From Hofstenia miamia (lineage: Eukaryota; Xenacoelomorpha; Acoela), in assembly GCA_004352715.1 (NCBI GenBank), contig SCFE01000046.1:1059147-1123146 (forward strand): DNA of 64,000 bases, given 5' to 3'. The notes under the pieces were generated by a model. It made no database searches. It was not told the origin of the DNA and saw only the letters and a program-made list of their open reading frames with translations. Position 1 is the stretch's first letter. Every line of letters starts with the position of its first letter. The translations under genes were made by a program, and so were the position numbers. Shown here piece by piece: positions 33,861 through 46,539 of the stretch.

Positions 33861-34320
33861 CCAGATGTTGACTCCAGGGCAGAAGGGACAAGAATGAGGA
33901 ACCAACAAATAGACGATGTAGAGTGAGAAGGCGTCCTAGTAGTCCCCAAGGCTGATTCAAGGGCAGGGAGACCAACTGACAAGAAGCCTCTCCCACCAGG
34001 GATCTGCACCGCCAATTCATGGGCACACAGAAAACTGGTGCACAGCAGCTCAACTTTCCTTCTGAGAGTCCATGACGCTGATTCAAGGGTGGTGAGACAC
34101 TGGGAGTTGCAGAGGAAGGTGTAAGTGGTGGAAGAAACATGGAGATGCGAAAGTGATTCAAGGCTGATGCTATCCCCACAGGAAACACAACTGGTCAAGT
34201 GCAGGTAGGAGTAACTGTGAGCTAATTCAAGGGTGAATCAGTAGAAACTATCAGCACAGATTCACAGCCCATGGACTGTGAACTGAGCACCAGCAAACTA
34301 CCTTTTCAGATGACCCAGCT
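33861..34320 (+). repeat. Element C post-pol spacer with recurring motif
   Basis: GACTCCAGGGCAGAA, GATTCAAGGGCAGG, AATTCATGGGCACA, GATTCAAGGGTGG, GATTCAAGGCTGA and AATTCAAGGGTGA parallel the element B spacer unit for unit, with about 85-90% overall similarity by eye. Confidence 0.65.
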
Positions 34321-34322
34321 AC

Positions 34323-36029
34323 ATGCCTCCTCAGAGAGAACTGTACAATCTAAAGAAAGAGAAAAACAGATCGTCTAAAATTGATGGAGAAACACTACAT
34401 CCCTATTTTATTGCAACATCGAAAATGTGGTATAATGCATTCACAAAACTGTCCCCAGAAACAAAAGCACACATCAGGAAAGTCACAAAACTCAAAGGAA
34501 AAAATCTACTGATAGTGCTCAATGCCAACAATAGACCAAAAGTAAATGTGATTATAACCTACCCATGAGAGATGAATGAAACATTGGAGAGACCATACAT
34601 GTGAAGCACAGTGCACATCATATTTGATGAAGAGTTCACATTGGATACTGCGCAAGCTATAATGGCATACAAAGACAAAATAGTAGAGATACCAGAAATT
34701 AGGATGGATGAAGAAAATCTCACAATCATACATGTGTTTAAAGAAAAAGAATATATAAAAAACCTTGAAAAGAAGATTGACGAAACATTAAGAATGGCAA
34801 AAGTACAGAAGATGAGAATAGTGATAATCACAAGGTCAGCAAATGAAACAATCCCTGAACACCTACAAGAAGCATGCATGTAAACGCATGCATGTAAACT
34901 TTGAGAGAAGACACCAAAAGAAACAACCATCCCAGAACTGATACGATTTGATTTACAAATAGACTACTGGGCGCAAATCTATAGAATAATGGTAGACCAA
35001 ACCCTCTACAAACAAACAAAAACAAATGAGCTGATGGCAGACTCATATGGTATAGAAAAAGCTAACACACTATTCATAAAATGTAGCCTAACACAACGGC
35101 TGGAACACTTACAACAGATCCAGAAAATATGGAAAAATATGAAACAAAAAGTGGAGGAGAGTTGGCCAGAAATCAAAATCAAAGCGCCACCACAAAAATT
35201 CCACAAATTGGTAGAAATAGCATTGATAGAGGTAAACACGAAAAAAGACTTTAAACAGTTAATATTCAAAGAGAAAAATGCACCAGAAATCTGTTTCAGA
35301 ACAACAGCATGGATATTAGCAATATTCACAACCAAGGAAACAGAATTAAAACTTCCAATCTCACAACATACCAGACACAAGTTAGCAAAAGTGAAGAAAT
35401 TCGAAATTACAATGGCTCCAATCAACATAAAAACGAAAAACTGGTTACTAAAAGGTCACATCAAAAGGTTGGAGTCACCAAATAAATACATACAATGGAA
35501 AAAATACTCAGTCATATGATAATGAATGACAGCCTAATGGGAAAAATGTCGATAATAGATATAGCTAACAAAATGGGGATATGCCCAAGCAAAATCACAA
35601 TATTCAATGAACCAATGAAAAAATATATGTGGGGAGCAACATCTGAAACATGAATGAGACAAATGGACAACCAGCTGTGGATAACTACACAAAAAATCAT
35701 TAAACAAAAACTAGCAAGCACAGAAGAAATCAGGAAAATAGTACTACAAAAGAACATGCAGAGGACACTCAAATGTGAAATGGAATGATACGAACAAGAC
35801 AGCCCATGATGCACATTCACAAAAATTATAAGAAGTGCAGAAATGATTAAATGAGGAGGAATAATGGAACTAGAGGAGGTCTGTGAGATGGTCACAAAGA
35901 CACAATCGGAAATAATGGAGGAGAAGTTGCTAACATCCTCACAACTACTGTTATCTCCCAAAACTCAGGAGACAATCAACAGGATAAACATAGAAAAGTG
36001 GGGAGAGATAAGTCCAGTGAGAACAATAG
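34323..36029 (+). pseudogene. Element C unassigned post-pol ORF (best copy)
   Basis: About 570 codons between the spacer and the LTR, in three long open blocks (34323-34568, 34611-34883, 34989-35519) plus an interrupted C-terminal block. N-terminal part: LHPYFIATSKMWYNAF and LSPETKAHIRK. Middle: IMAYKDKIVEIPEIRMDEEN, a KKIDETLRMAK helix, LQIDYWAQIYRIMVDQTLY, then IQKIWKNMKQKVEESWPEI. Next FKEKNAPEICFRTTAWILAI, PINIKTKNWLLKGHI, then KMGICPSKITIF and KKYMWGATSET (about 35555-35650), and the tail LEEVCEMVTKTQSEIMEE. It is mostly helical and charged, with no membrane helix, signal or Cys pattern. I do not recognise the family. Stops are few and mostly TGA/TAG. Confidence 0.7.
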
Positions 36030-36791
36030 TGTAGCATCCTCCAAATGAAATCATAAATAAGCTGAAAACATCACAAGAAGAGATTAAGATCGAAAAGAAG
36101 TTGANGTGTCAAAAAAGAGATATTTGTGCCTGTTGATAAAAATACTTTTTGACTAACTGACGCTTTCATTATTTTCAGCCGCCATCTTGGCAGAAAGTTC
36201 AAATTTGAATTGACAGGTACTTCTATTGGAAATACTATAAATAGATAAAAAAACCCTGTGAGAAGTTGATAAAGAATTTTATTTGGAATTCTTATTTTGT
36301 TTCATATTAATGGTTTGATTATTTGTTACAATGTTGAGCTAATCAAGTGGTGTTTAGTAGTGATCTGGATACATCACAGGGAACAATTCTAGGGTCTCTG
36401 TGCCAGATCACGAAAGTGCACATATGTTAGGCATAGGGGTTTTTCTCTTGATTAGTCGACTAGCATTTCATTTCTACATGTATTAAATAATTGATTGTCA
36501 GCAAATGGTTGGATGACCAAAACTTTAGGAATCATATTAATATTATTTTAGATCCAAATTAATGGATCTATTAAACTGGATGTTCAGGCAGATGCCCACT
36601 AGGAGATCATTGTAGAGATTATTGCATGGCTTCGTCACCTAAAAAGTGAGCAGTTAATGCTAGGTTATACAAGTTAACAGAAGAAACTAGTCAAGCAGTA
36701 ATAACAAGTAAATCCTTACATGCAATAACACAGCTAACATTATATAGTAACAGTAGATAAACAGTGATAATGCCTGGTAGAGGATGTTACA
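36030..36791 (+). mobile_element. 3' LTR of element C
   Basis: It starts TGTAGCATCCTCC directly after the post-pol ORF and ends GGTAGAGGATGTTACA. It contains CTATAAATAG (about 36235), a TATA-like box. At 762 bp it is about 350 bp shorter than the other LTR1 copies, and a single N at 36105 marks a join where sequence was probably lost. CpG-rich, apparently unique DNA starts right after it. Confidence 0.85.
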
Positions 36792-39700
36792 GTAAATAAT
36801 CAAATACTCGACTAGTACCTGTTTGATCGACTCTAATTTACAATTTTCCCTCGTAATTCTGTTCTGCTATTAATTACACAACGTCAGCGTTAATTAGAGT
36901 ATGCTGTTTGGCCATCTTTGTTTTTGTCAAATACTGTCGAGTAAATTTTAAATATAAAACTGCATAAAACAATTTACAAATCAAATAATCGATCATAACC
37001 ATGTGTTTACATTTTAATCATTATTATATATCATTGAAATAAATGATGGAATATTTTGAAGAGAAAAGCAGGTGGGGAGGGACTGCAGAATAAAAGTCCC
37101 GCTCCAATAGACCCGCCATTTTTCAGAATCTTAAATAGAAAATTAAGAGTTGATTTTAAAAATTGCTGAATTTTTTATCCAGAATCTTGATATAGTTGTC
37201 CGTGTTCATTTACCTTTCTTGAGGCTTGCTATTATGATTGAAGGATGCTTGATTCAATTTGAAATGTAGCAGAATTGAGCCTTAATATCCCTACAGGGCT
37301 CCAACAAATGTAGGGAACAATTGAAATGTAATTTAATCGATGCACTTAGCATTTTCTATTGATCCAGTTTAAAGATTTTGTACTTCTTTCAAAGCGCCTG
37401 TTCATTGAACTCTTTGACTGTGTACAATATAATATTAGAGAAAACTGTTTACAATATAATGTTAAAGAAATATCCAAATTAACGCCCTGTGTTGACTTCT
37501 TTATGTCCTGAAGGAAAATAGTAATATTTCTTAATGCCTTTACTGAAGCAGTATAAGTTCTATCTACTAACTGTCCACAGCATTATGTAAATTGGGGAAT
37601 CAGTTCTGTCAACTTTGTAATTTACTTAACTTAAGTATGGTAGATGTTAGATCCATTGCATAATAAAATCCCAATCTATGTAAAGTTTTAAAATTTTTTG
37701 AAAATTCGAAAATTATTGTGAAAATTAGATAAATATTTGGCAAATAATTGCATTTGGCATTGATTTGCATATAAAAGAAAAAATTTGGCATTAATTTGGA
37801 ATGCTTTGCAAAATTTTCCAAGATAGACCTAATATTTGCACTCCATTTTTCTTCCTCATGAGGAGGACTGCAGTCCCATAGTCCCCTTTCAACCCGCCAC
37901 TGCTTATTGCTATTTGAAACAAAAAATAACATGCAGGACAACGGTAAACAATTTAATTTGTCAATGAATTATGATTATTAGTAAACTAACAAAAGCAAAT
38001 AAACAAAATAAATATGTTCATCTCATCTCAATTTTTGCGAGGCTGCTGAATCTTTAACAGACATAAATGTTAAATATGGTTAGAAGCATTGAATATGAAA
38101 ACATAATTTTTATACTTTTAATCTTTATTCATCAAATTAAAAGTGTTTTTCAGCATTTTTTTTCTAGAATCGAACCTGAATATGTTTAGGGAATGAAGAC
38201 GAATTCTTTTTATTTCTTTTGATGGAGCAATTTATAGTAACTTAAAATTCTACGCAATTGAATTATATTGAAATGCTTGTAAATGTAATGCAGGCCTATG
38301 CTACTGGTACTGGGCTGAGTGTCTAGCCAATTAGATATCCAGCTATTACACCATAAGTAAATGTGAAGTTATTTGTCTACACAATAGCTAACACAATATT
38401 AGAGAATATGAATAGGACGCATTCTTAAAACGATTTTGACAAGCATTTAGAAATAGTCTCTCTAAGCCAATTTCACTTCAAATTTGACTGATATAAAATT
38501 CAACTTCAATACTATTGCAATTAGTGAAAGGGTATGCAACATGTTGGTAACATTAATTTTGTACATTTTCATTTCCCTTGCAACTTTTGAAAAAAGTAAG
38601 TGAAGTAATTTTGGTTTATTATATATCAAATACAATTTTATATATTTAACCTGCATCTAGATGAGTGAAAAATCTTAGGAATATAATACAACTCCTAGTA
38701 TTCATACTAAGGGAATTCTTACTAAATGGACAATGAAGATCTGTTAAGTTTGATAACTTGATCTATAAAATAGACACATGCACACAAACAAAAATCCTTT
38801 GTAAATGCAGCTCTTTAAATGTGTATATCAAATGATTACTATTGAATATACTATCTTTTTGTTTCTATTGAGTGAATATTTCATTAATTAAAAATGTATT
38901 GGTTTTGGCTTTGTTAGCTCTTCCAGTTTTCAAAAACTTTGGCAAAATCAACTATATATTTTAAAGTTAATTTTTGTTGACAGTGGCAATTAAATTATTT
39001 TAAGATATCATTAGAATTTTGCATGAAGACTTTCAAAAATTACTAAGACTTTTTTTGAACTTCTCAAGGTTCTTTAATTTGCAAATAGTTATAAAAAAAT
39101 TAACAATTTATGTACTTTCAGTCCTACTTTTGCTATATATTTTGGTTAATAAGGTTATCAAAATTCAATTTAAACCTTTCTTTAAATGTTTTAGATTCTT
39201 TGTCTTGGCTGTTGTATATTTAAGTAGTCATACAATGACTTTGATTTGAATAATCTGAATTTAAATTTAGGCAAAGCTGTGATTGCAAAAATAATTATAT
39301 GGAAAGCATATAAAAGTTCATGCAATTTTACTTTTTGTTCTGCATCCACAAAATCTGAAAAATGATCTTGCATAATACACATTCTGAAAACCAATATGGG
39401 CCAAGCCAATTCCTATTTGTCAGTCCGTAGATAGATTCAAAGCAAATGTAGGCCTGATTAGGTAAGGCATTCTCTTCAATGTTGATTAGTAAGGCTTGTG
39501 CAAACTTATGCAGCATGGAATCAAAAATGTAATTCAGAAAAGAGAAATTTAAATTCAAGCAAATTTTACATTTTACATGACTGCAGACGAATTAAGTGAA
39601 AGCAGGAATTGATTGGCATTATAATATCAACAATTACTGCTTTCAGAAACGTTTATGATATTTTCAAATTTATCAGAAGAAGTAGCTTACTTAATTGCGG

Positions 39701-40176
39701 CCACTAAATTCTAGATGTCGTGTCTAACAAACAATGGCAATTTTAATCATCTGATAATTTCCATTAGCCTGTTTTCAATAAGCCCAAATAAAGTGGGTAC
39801 CCCACTCAGTGATATTTCATGTCAGTACTACAAAGCTAAAAAGGAAAATACCTTGATATTTAATGAATTTTAATAATTCATGTATACAAGCATGTCGAAA
39901 AACAATTGTGTTTACTCTATAAACGAATAAAATATCGGCATTTTTCAAATTTTTCATTTAAATACCAGTCAGGTACTTGGGTACCAATTACTTCCTTTGA
40001 TAATATCATTGTTTTGAATTAATAGTAACGTAATATTTTAATTTCAAATTTATTATATTTTTAAGTAGTTTTTGAGTAGACAACTGAAGATTGGATGAGA
40101 GTGATGTAAATTCTAGCCGTAATTGAAGAGCAAAATAATAGTATAGAAGATGAAAACTCTCTGTATTACTGAAACT

Positions 40177-40180
<4 letters not shown>
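36792..40180. other. Mostly unassigned intergenic or intronic DNA with small repeat ends
   Basis: No exon recognised. Two related short segments in the same orientation, ending ACCCGCCA at about 37121 and ACCCGCCACTGC at about 37904, each preceded by GGGACTGCAG- or GGACTGCAG-type sequence, look like ends of a CAGTGGCGGGT-type hAT MITE. Frames such as 37609-37941 minus and 39019-39249 plus show no family resemblance. Confidence 0.4.

Positions 40181-40217
<37 letters not shown>
40181..40217. repeat. (TA)n microsatellite
   Basis: Alternating AT run of about 37 bp; frames across it are YI repeats. Confidence 0.95.
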
Positions 40218-40218
<1 letters not shown>

Positions 40219-40995
40219 GAAAAGACTAAATGGACCCTTGTCACTTTTCATCACAATTTCCACATTACTGCATACAATGCTTTTTGTTTTTTCATATTCA
40301 CTATAATTAAGCAGCAACAACTTCAAAAGATGAAAAATCTTCATTGAAGGGTTAGCAAGTGATACATGTAACAAAAAATGAAATAGTAGTTCCAGTTAAA
40401 ATTTTGGATTAGAATCTGCTTCCATTACCAATGTTGCGTCGAATTTTCGTAAAAAACATAATTATGTGAGATACCAAAGAAAAAATGTTGTCAAAAACCC
40501 CAAAAATGTGAAACTTTCACTCAGCCCATATGTCACATACACATAAACATATATTCTTTTTCTAGGTAATAAAAGTTATCTGGGGAAAGTGAGTACTTCA
40601 CTGGTAATATACTATATATAAATGTGATGCAATCTACTGAATCTATAGTTTGGCAATATGCTAAATTTGCATAATGAATGATTGCAAATTATAGGCAGAC
40701 TTTCAAGATTCAAATATTGATTTCACATAATATTTACCATGTGCAGAATGTAATTTTAAATTTCAAATTGAGCATGAAATTCAACATAGCAATTAAAATT
40801 TAAACTTATTTGCACAAATCACGTGGCCCTGTGATTTTTCTAAGTATGAAGTCGGCCATTTCATCCACAATTGTTCACTCGTCAAAGATTTTGACCAGCT
40901 ATTAAATAAAAGTTATGATATCCAATTGTTAACTAATATACAAAACTACAATAAAGATATACAAAAAATATTCATACTATCTAAAATACCTTATA

Positions 40996-41524
40996 TACAG
41001 GTTGTTCTGAAAGTCTTGGACACATTTGAAGTAACCATATCTCCTTCACTATGAATTGTAGCAAGATAACATTTGTGCCATTTTAAAACAAAATTATATT
41101 AAGTTTATCGTAAGGCTATTGCTTTTTGCATTTTTAAGCGCATTAATGGGGTTTATTTAACCAGAAAAAGTTTTTTTGTGCTTGAATTTGAAAAATCATG
41201 GATTGTTCAACGTGAATTTCGGCAAGGAGCGTCCAGAGAGGAAATCGTAGTGAGATGACATTGTAAATTCATAAAGAATGGGTGCTTATGCCCAGCTAAA
41301 AAGACAGGAAGTCTCTCAACTTGATGCAATGTAGAACACGTTTGGCAAGAATTTGACTATCGGCTTATTGATGTGTTTAGTTTGACCAATGGACATATTT
41401 GCAAATTGCATATAAATATTGAGATTACAAGTGTTGTGAATTACAAGATGCCTTTTTTATTTCCTTAATAGTTTCCCAGATAATCAATGTAAGAATGTGC
41501 CCAAGACTTTTGGAACACCTTGTA
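40996..41524 (+). mobile_element. Internally deleted Tc1/mariner-type transposon with intact termini
   Basis: A 529-bp unit with about 30-bp terminal inverted repeats: left TACAGGTTGTTCTGAAAGTC, right (reverse complement) TACAAGGTGTTCCAAAAGTC, flanked by TA. Inside, KSWIVQREFRQGASREEIV (about 41196-41255) resembles the N-terminal helix-turn-helix start of a mariner-like transposase, and VWQEFDYRLIDV with LTNGHI (about 41338-41400) resembles its C-terminal end. The catalytic centre is missing, so it is a non-autonomous deletion derivative. Confidence 0.85.
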
Positions 41525-42999
41525 TAATTCGTATTTTCTTTGTCCTCCATGACTTTAATAAAAGCAGATAAACGGGTGTGCATTAAAGACATACGTTTTC
41601 AGTCCAATTGTGGAGCGATTTATTTTGTTCAAGTGTGTAAGATTGCTTCCTTCAACTTTCAAATGGATTGAGAGATTTCTTCGGAACCCATTTTCTTCAT
41701 TACTGTCTTATGATTTTCAATTGAATTCAGATCCGCTGAACTTGAAGCTCACGAAACCAGCCATGGCATTTCTTAGATACGTGTCAAGATGCAGAGTGCT
41801 GCTGAAAATGAAATTATATGTCCAATGAACTGAAATGTCCGATGAAATCAATACATTGAAAATGTGGAAAAATCTGAATCTGATATGGCAATTATTGTGA
41901 ACAACAAATAATAACTCCAATAAATACTTTGTGGTTTTGTTTCAATTATATATATATATATATATATTCTGCAATTAAAGTCGCAAACTGTTTTGTTCAC
42001 ATTCTCATATCATTTTCGTCAAACGAATTAGGGAATTTCAGAATTCTGGGTTTTAGATTAATCTATGCATTTCATTTTAATTGTGAAGTTTATCATAATA
42101 ATTATTGGTACATTGAAACAATGCTCACAAAATCATCACATGGCGCAAAACTGGAATAAGATAGTATACAAGAATTAACTACATATCTCAGTGATTTGAA
42201 AAATGAAAAAATGAAAAAATTATAATTCCCATATCAAGTCAAATGGATGTCTTGCTGAGGAAATTGAATGTTCCTCCATATTCCACTAGTGGGTAGACTT
42301 CGAGAAGCCACACTAAAAATTGTAATTTCCACAGTAATTAGATCTTTTATTTTGAAAATTTAAGCAATTTCGTGCAATAGAAGAACTTTTGCCTCATGGA
42401 ATATTTTCAAACAAAATTCCTTTGGTCCATTATTTGAAATTAAATCATCTACTATCAAAAAGCAGATATAACGCATTGCGCAGAGTGCACAAAACTGCAT
42501 CATGTCAAGCAAATGATTATGTAGCATATTCTAAGAATATCACACAGTATTACTAACACAGTATTAGCCTTCAATAATCAGAAATCAGAATTGTATAGAT
42601 CAAATTCGTTGAACACTGTTGAATATATCCTAGTATATATTCTTCACCAATGTGTTAATGAAATTTGAACACAGCAAATTATAATGGAATATTTACACTT
42701 TGATTAGATTTCAAAAGTTTTTCATGGCAATATTAAAAAAGTTTATTGTCAATTATTGTTTTATTAGCTTTCAGACAATACTAACTCAGAGCTGAAATTT
42801 AAAATATTCTTATATTTTAAATATCATAGTTTGAATAAATGACATGTAACAATTATCTTTGTACCATTTTTATATTTTTTAGAATGGTGTATTTTATTCA
42901 AATTCCAAATTGCTGTGTTTTTGATTATATATTTTGCATTCTAATTTTATATCAAGAATCTAGCAGTAATATGGCATTCTACTGAAATTTGTTAAATTT
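41525..42999. other. No recognised gene
   Basis: A 72-codon plus frame (41610-41828) is preceded by an acceptor-like TTTTCAG and followed about 85 bp after its stop by AATAAA, but the protein has no recognisable features. A (TA)n run lies at 41947-41968. Confidence 0.4.
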
Positions 43000-43810
43000 A
43001 TTCAAAAATAGTAAAACCTCAAATCTGACATACATTTCTTCTTTAGGACTAATAGATTAATTCTGTATATAAGTGAAAATTTTGGTGTGCTTCGTAGAAG
43101 CTTGAATTTTTCAATTTTTTTTGTCTCTCTAGGTAATGGGTTCCAAGTTCGAATATCGGTATTAATGAATGATTGCTTCAAAACATTATTTTGTAAATTT
43201 AACCAGGTAAAGTGTTTCGATACCGAACTCTGCTTATGCATAAAACCAGGCATTGAAATAGCAATATACAGTGGTAATTTCTTTATGAGATAAAAAACGT
43301 TAACATCTTCTTCAATAAGACTAGCTCTTCGGAAAAGGATAGATCTCGAAGTAAACTGCTTAGTTCTGGAAGAATGTTTCTTTGAAACATTTAGAGACCA
43401 TTTTAATTGGACATTAATTTTTCTATAAAATCGTCTTTTAGATCATTAAATATGCAGGTTACATCGGGATATTAGATTAAATTACAATCAGCTATCATAT
43501 GAATGTTGTTTACATATATACTGAAAAGAAAGGGACCCAAAGTTGTCCCATGAGCGCCACATTTGTTAGCAAGTAGCCAATCAAAAAATTCATTATTTAC
43601 TTATGTTTCTATGTTTCTTTGTTTCAAATAGCAAGTTATCGCATTTCTGCTATTGCTAGAAAATCCCAAATATGATTTTAATTTTTTTAATTAGTGTGCT
43701 ATGATCAATAGAATCGACAGTTAGAAACATTTCCACAGGCAATCGCTACGAATTTATTTGAATCCAGTGATGCATTCAATACGGAATCAATATAGTTCAA
43801 AAATATCTAC
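43000..43810 (-). pseudogene. LINE reverse transcriptase and C-terminal fragment
   Basis: Minus-strand blocks in order: DSIDHSTLIKKI (43690-43730), AITCYLKQRN, TTLGPFLFSIYVNNI (about 43510-43555), YPDVTCIF at the catalytic Y-x-D-D position (one Asp lost, about 43450), and the C-terminal TWNPLPRETKKIEKFKLL (43100-43155), typical of the tail of Jockey/CR1-like RTs. Stops and frameshifts separate them. It lies just upstream of an FN3 exon in the antisense direction. Confidence 0.75.
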
Positions 43811-43871
43811 TAAATCTAAATTGTGGATTTCACTGTAAGTTGTAATTATTTAGGTTATCCGTTATTTGATC

Positions 43872-43874
<3 letters not shown>

Positions 43875-43905
<31 letters not shown>
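43875..43905. repeat. (TA)n microsatellite
   Basis: About 30 bp alternating TA run just 5' of the FN3 exon. Confidence 0.95.
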
Positions 43906-43908
<3 letters not shown>

Positions 43909-43943
43909 CATGAATTTTTTTTATAAGATTACTAATGCATTAG

Positions 43944-44210
43944 GCTCATCCCAAAAAATTCAAGTTATCTATGCATATGAAACATCTTTGTATCTGAGAT
44001 TATCTCCAGTTGGAAGCTTGTCAAATGGTACATGCACTTTGACAGACACATTATCAGGTATTGTTGCAGATCGTAAAGCAATTACCTCTCACTATGGAAA
44101 TCATTACATACAATTTTATAATCTCAACTCAAGCACAGAATACACAATTCTTTGCATTTATCTCGATAATGGTATTAAGAAAGAAGTAAGCAAAGAGTCA
44201 ATATATACAG
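43944..44210 (+). CDS. FN3-like exon 1 of a cell-surface receptor gene
   Basis: A 267-nt exon, phase 1 at both ends. The acceptor is GCATTAG preceded by a TACTAAT branch-point-like sequence (43929-43936), and the donor is ACAG|GTTAGA. The product reads KIQVIYAYETSLYLRLSP as the early strands, then IQFYNLNSSTEYTILCIY, the F-strand tyrosine pattern (L-x-x-x-T-x-Y-x-x-x-V/I) of fibronectin type III domains, ending SIYTG. About 89 residues is the normal size for one FN3 domain, and one domain per symmetric phase-1 exon is typical of animal adhesion and receptor proteins. The classic early Trp is not obvious. Confidence 0.65.
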
Positions 44211-44214
44211 GTTA

Positions 44215-44870
44215 GATTTTCAATAAATAAATTGAAAACTATTTATTAGAAAGTTCGTGGTAAAACATAAAAATATTATTCTTGTTCTTTCTGAATATCA
44301 CTGTGCTTATTTTTACAAGCATTTTGAATTGGAAATTCAAACCTATTTTCAAATTGTGAGAACAAAAAGCAAGTTAATTCTGTTATTTTTCTTTTCCTAC
44401 TAAGTTGTAGTTAATCCGTATAATGAGACATAAAATTTTTCAAAATTACTTTCAATTATATTCATTGTAAATGTAGTCATTGTTGGTACTAAAGTTGATC
44501 CCATTACCATTCCGTCAATCTGTCTACACGCAGTTTTACTAAATAGGAATTATTTCATGCAACATCTTTCAAGAAATGTATTCAAAGTAGAATGAGATAT
44601 CATAATTTCTACTTCTGGTATTATTCTCAATATATGATCAATTGTTTTTCTTATGGGGATTTTAGTAAATAATGATATCACACAGCTTGCTAAACATGTA
44701 AATCTTTTTTGTTATTCATTTGGTAAGTGGTATTTAAATTTTTTAGAAACTCAGATGTATCACGAAATAATATTTAGTTGAAATTCATTTTAAGCAATTT
44801 GAATTTTGAAGTTTGTTGTAGATAAAATTGGTATATTCAAACGACAAACAAATATGAATATATACCCTAA
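44215..44870. other. Intron, no further feature seen
   Basis: AT-rich intronic sequence downstream of the first FN3-like exon; no exon or transposon terminus recognised. Confidence 0.4.
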
Positions 44871-44872
44871 TG

Positions 44873-45500
44873 TTGGAATCATTCAGTAACGATCATTCAG
44901 TGAACATCATCCCCTTACCGCCAGCCCGAAAGCTATCCGTCAACAACACAATCATCTCAAACCTTGTTTATCTATAAGGTCCATCAAACAAGAAACAACC
45001 TCTCTCATCACCGGTCCGTTCTCATAATCTGCTTACTTATAAAACAACAACAATTAATTCATATCCTGGTCATAACTTTTATCAACTTTCGCAAAAGATC
45101 CAGAGTTACCCAGCAACGCATATTAACTCCGTCTTTATAAATACAGGTCTTATTGACGTACTCAAATCTACCGACATCAAGCAATTTCAGCTAAACATCA
45201 ATCATCTTGTATCTCTAATCCACTCCAGTCTGTAAACATATCATAGCTAGATTCAATGAAAACTTATCGCATCTATCTGCTAAAAGATTCAATGTCATTC
45301 ATGTCTTCAAAGTCTTTCTAAATTCGCCACGAATTATCAACTCCAACCTATTCACTAGTGTTAGGATCCACTTATCTCCTTAAGAAATTGCTCATATTAC
45401 TCAAGTCTTAAAAGGATTCATCCAACCTCGTTTATTTTCGCCTATCCCAAAGCTGCCTATTCTTCTAATCGTCGAGCTCTTCTTCCAAATCATTCTCTAT
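44873..45500 (+). other. C-rich, G-poor compositional island with a short ORF
   Basis: About 620 bp in which plus-strand C greatly exceeds G (runs such as CATCATCCCCTTACCGCCAG), unlike the surrounding DNA. One frame is open for about 87 codons (44974-45237), including INSVFINTGLIDVLKSTD, and a preceding 32-codon piece in the same frame is separated by a TAA. The product is not recognised. It could be a transposon ORF or a processed transcript. Confidence 0.35.
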
Positions 45501-45723
45501 CCAAAATTTTATAAAAATGTACAGAAATATGGGTAAATTTTGTTATACATTATTTAATCATCTTGCTATTTTACAAAATATGCCTCTATATTATATAAAT
45601 GTACATCCACACGTTTCAAAACGTCAGCATTTAAAATATCATGCATATATAGTTAAATTCATTTCTTCTTAATCACTTCAATAAATATTTTTATTTCATA
45701 AGATTACTTCTCACAGGAGATAT

Positions 45724-46494
45724 TGTAGCATAATCCCGGATATATAATCATGTTGTATTATTAGTGGTCAAAATAAGAGATTCGGTGCTATTTATTTTAA
45801 TCTAATCCATGTGCCTTATGCTTTTTTCTGATTGGTCGCTGGCTGTTCGATAGATGACTGATCGTCTGCTCAGCACTTTTTGTTAAACATAAATATTTAC
45901 TTTTGTTTAATGTGTGATTTCTGATATTGTCAGATGTTTTAATTTAAGTTTTGATTTCCCAACGTTCAGTTGTATTATTTTTTATTACATATTTCCCAAA
46001 CTGCTATTCGATTAACCTTTTAGATATAATAAATTTTAATAAATTGGCCTTTACTTTTCCGGCTATATTTTATTGTTTTTTCATCATTTTATATTAATGT
46101 TTACTATGTACAGTAACTAAATATAGGGCATCGCTTCGGGTACAGCAACGCTACTGGTGACCAAAACTGACTACCAGTAACCACTTCTGTACCCTAAGGG
46201 ATAACGTAGGTTTAGGGGAGTAAGGTTTTTGTTACATGTACGATAACAAGCCAGTGTGGCCTTTCAACTTTCAATGAGCTGAGCGTAGGGATTAGGTCTT
46301 TCTTAGTTCTGCGCCAGCTGGAGGCCATCTCAACTATCAGAAGATTTACCAAGATATTTCTTCTCTGGGTTGTTATTGGAGTACACAATTGGTTCCACGT
46401 TACTTCGCTAAACTGCAATTTATTACTTGTTCTTTGTTTGTTTGGTTAGAATGTTCCACTGTGGAATGAAGTCCCAAGGAGTGAACATTCTACA
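45724..46494 (+). mobile_element. Solo LTR of the element A family
   Basis: A 771-bp unit, TGTAGCATAATCCC...GAACATTCTACA, flanked by ATAT on both sides (45720-45723 and 46495-46498). It matches the 5' LTR of element A over most of its length, including GATAACAAGCCAGTGTGGCC. It lies in an intron of the FN3-like gene, in the same orientation. Confidence 0.8.
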
Positions 46495-46539
46495 ATATTA
46501 AACTGAATTCTGGCCGAATTCTAGAAGAATCGCAAATAG

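Noticed and set aside
29936-36029. Reading the post-pol ORF as a retroviral-type envelope gene
   Set aside because: Its position fits, but no signal peptide, transmembrane helix, cleavage site or Cys/glycosylation pattern was found in any copy.
41610-41828. 72-codon frame with acceptor-like and AATAAA signals
   Set aside because: Signals of this kind are frequent in AT-rich DNA, and the peptide shows no family or domain.
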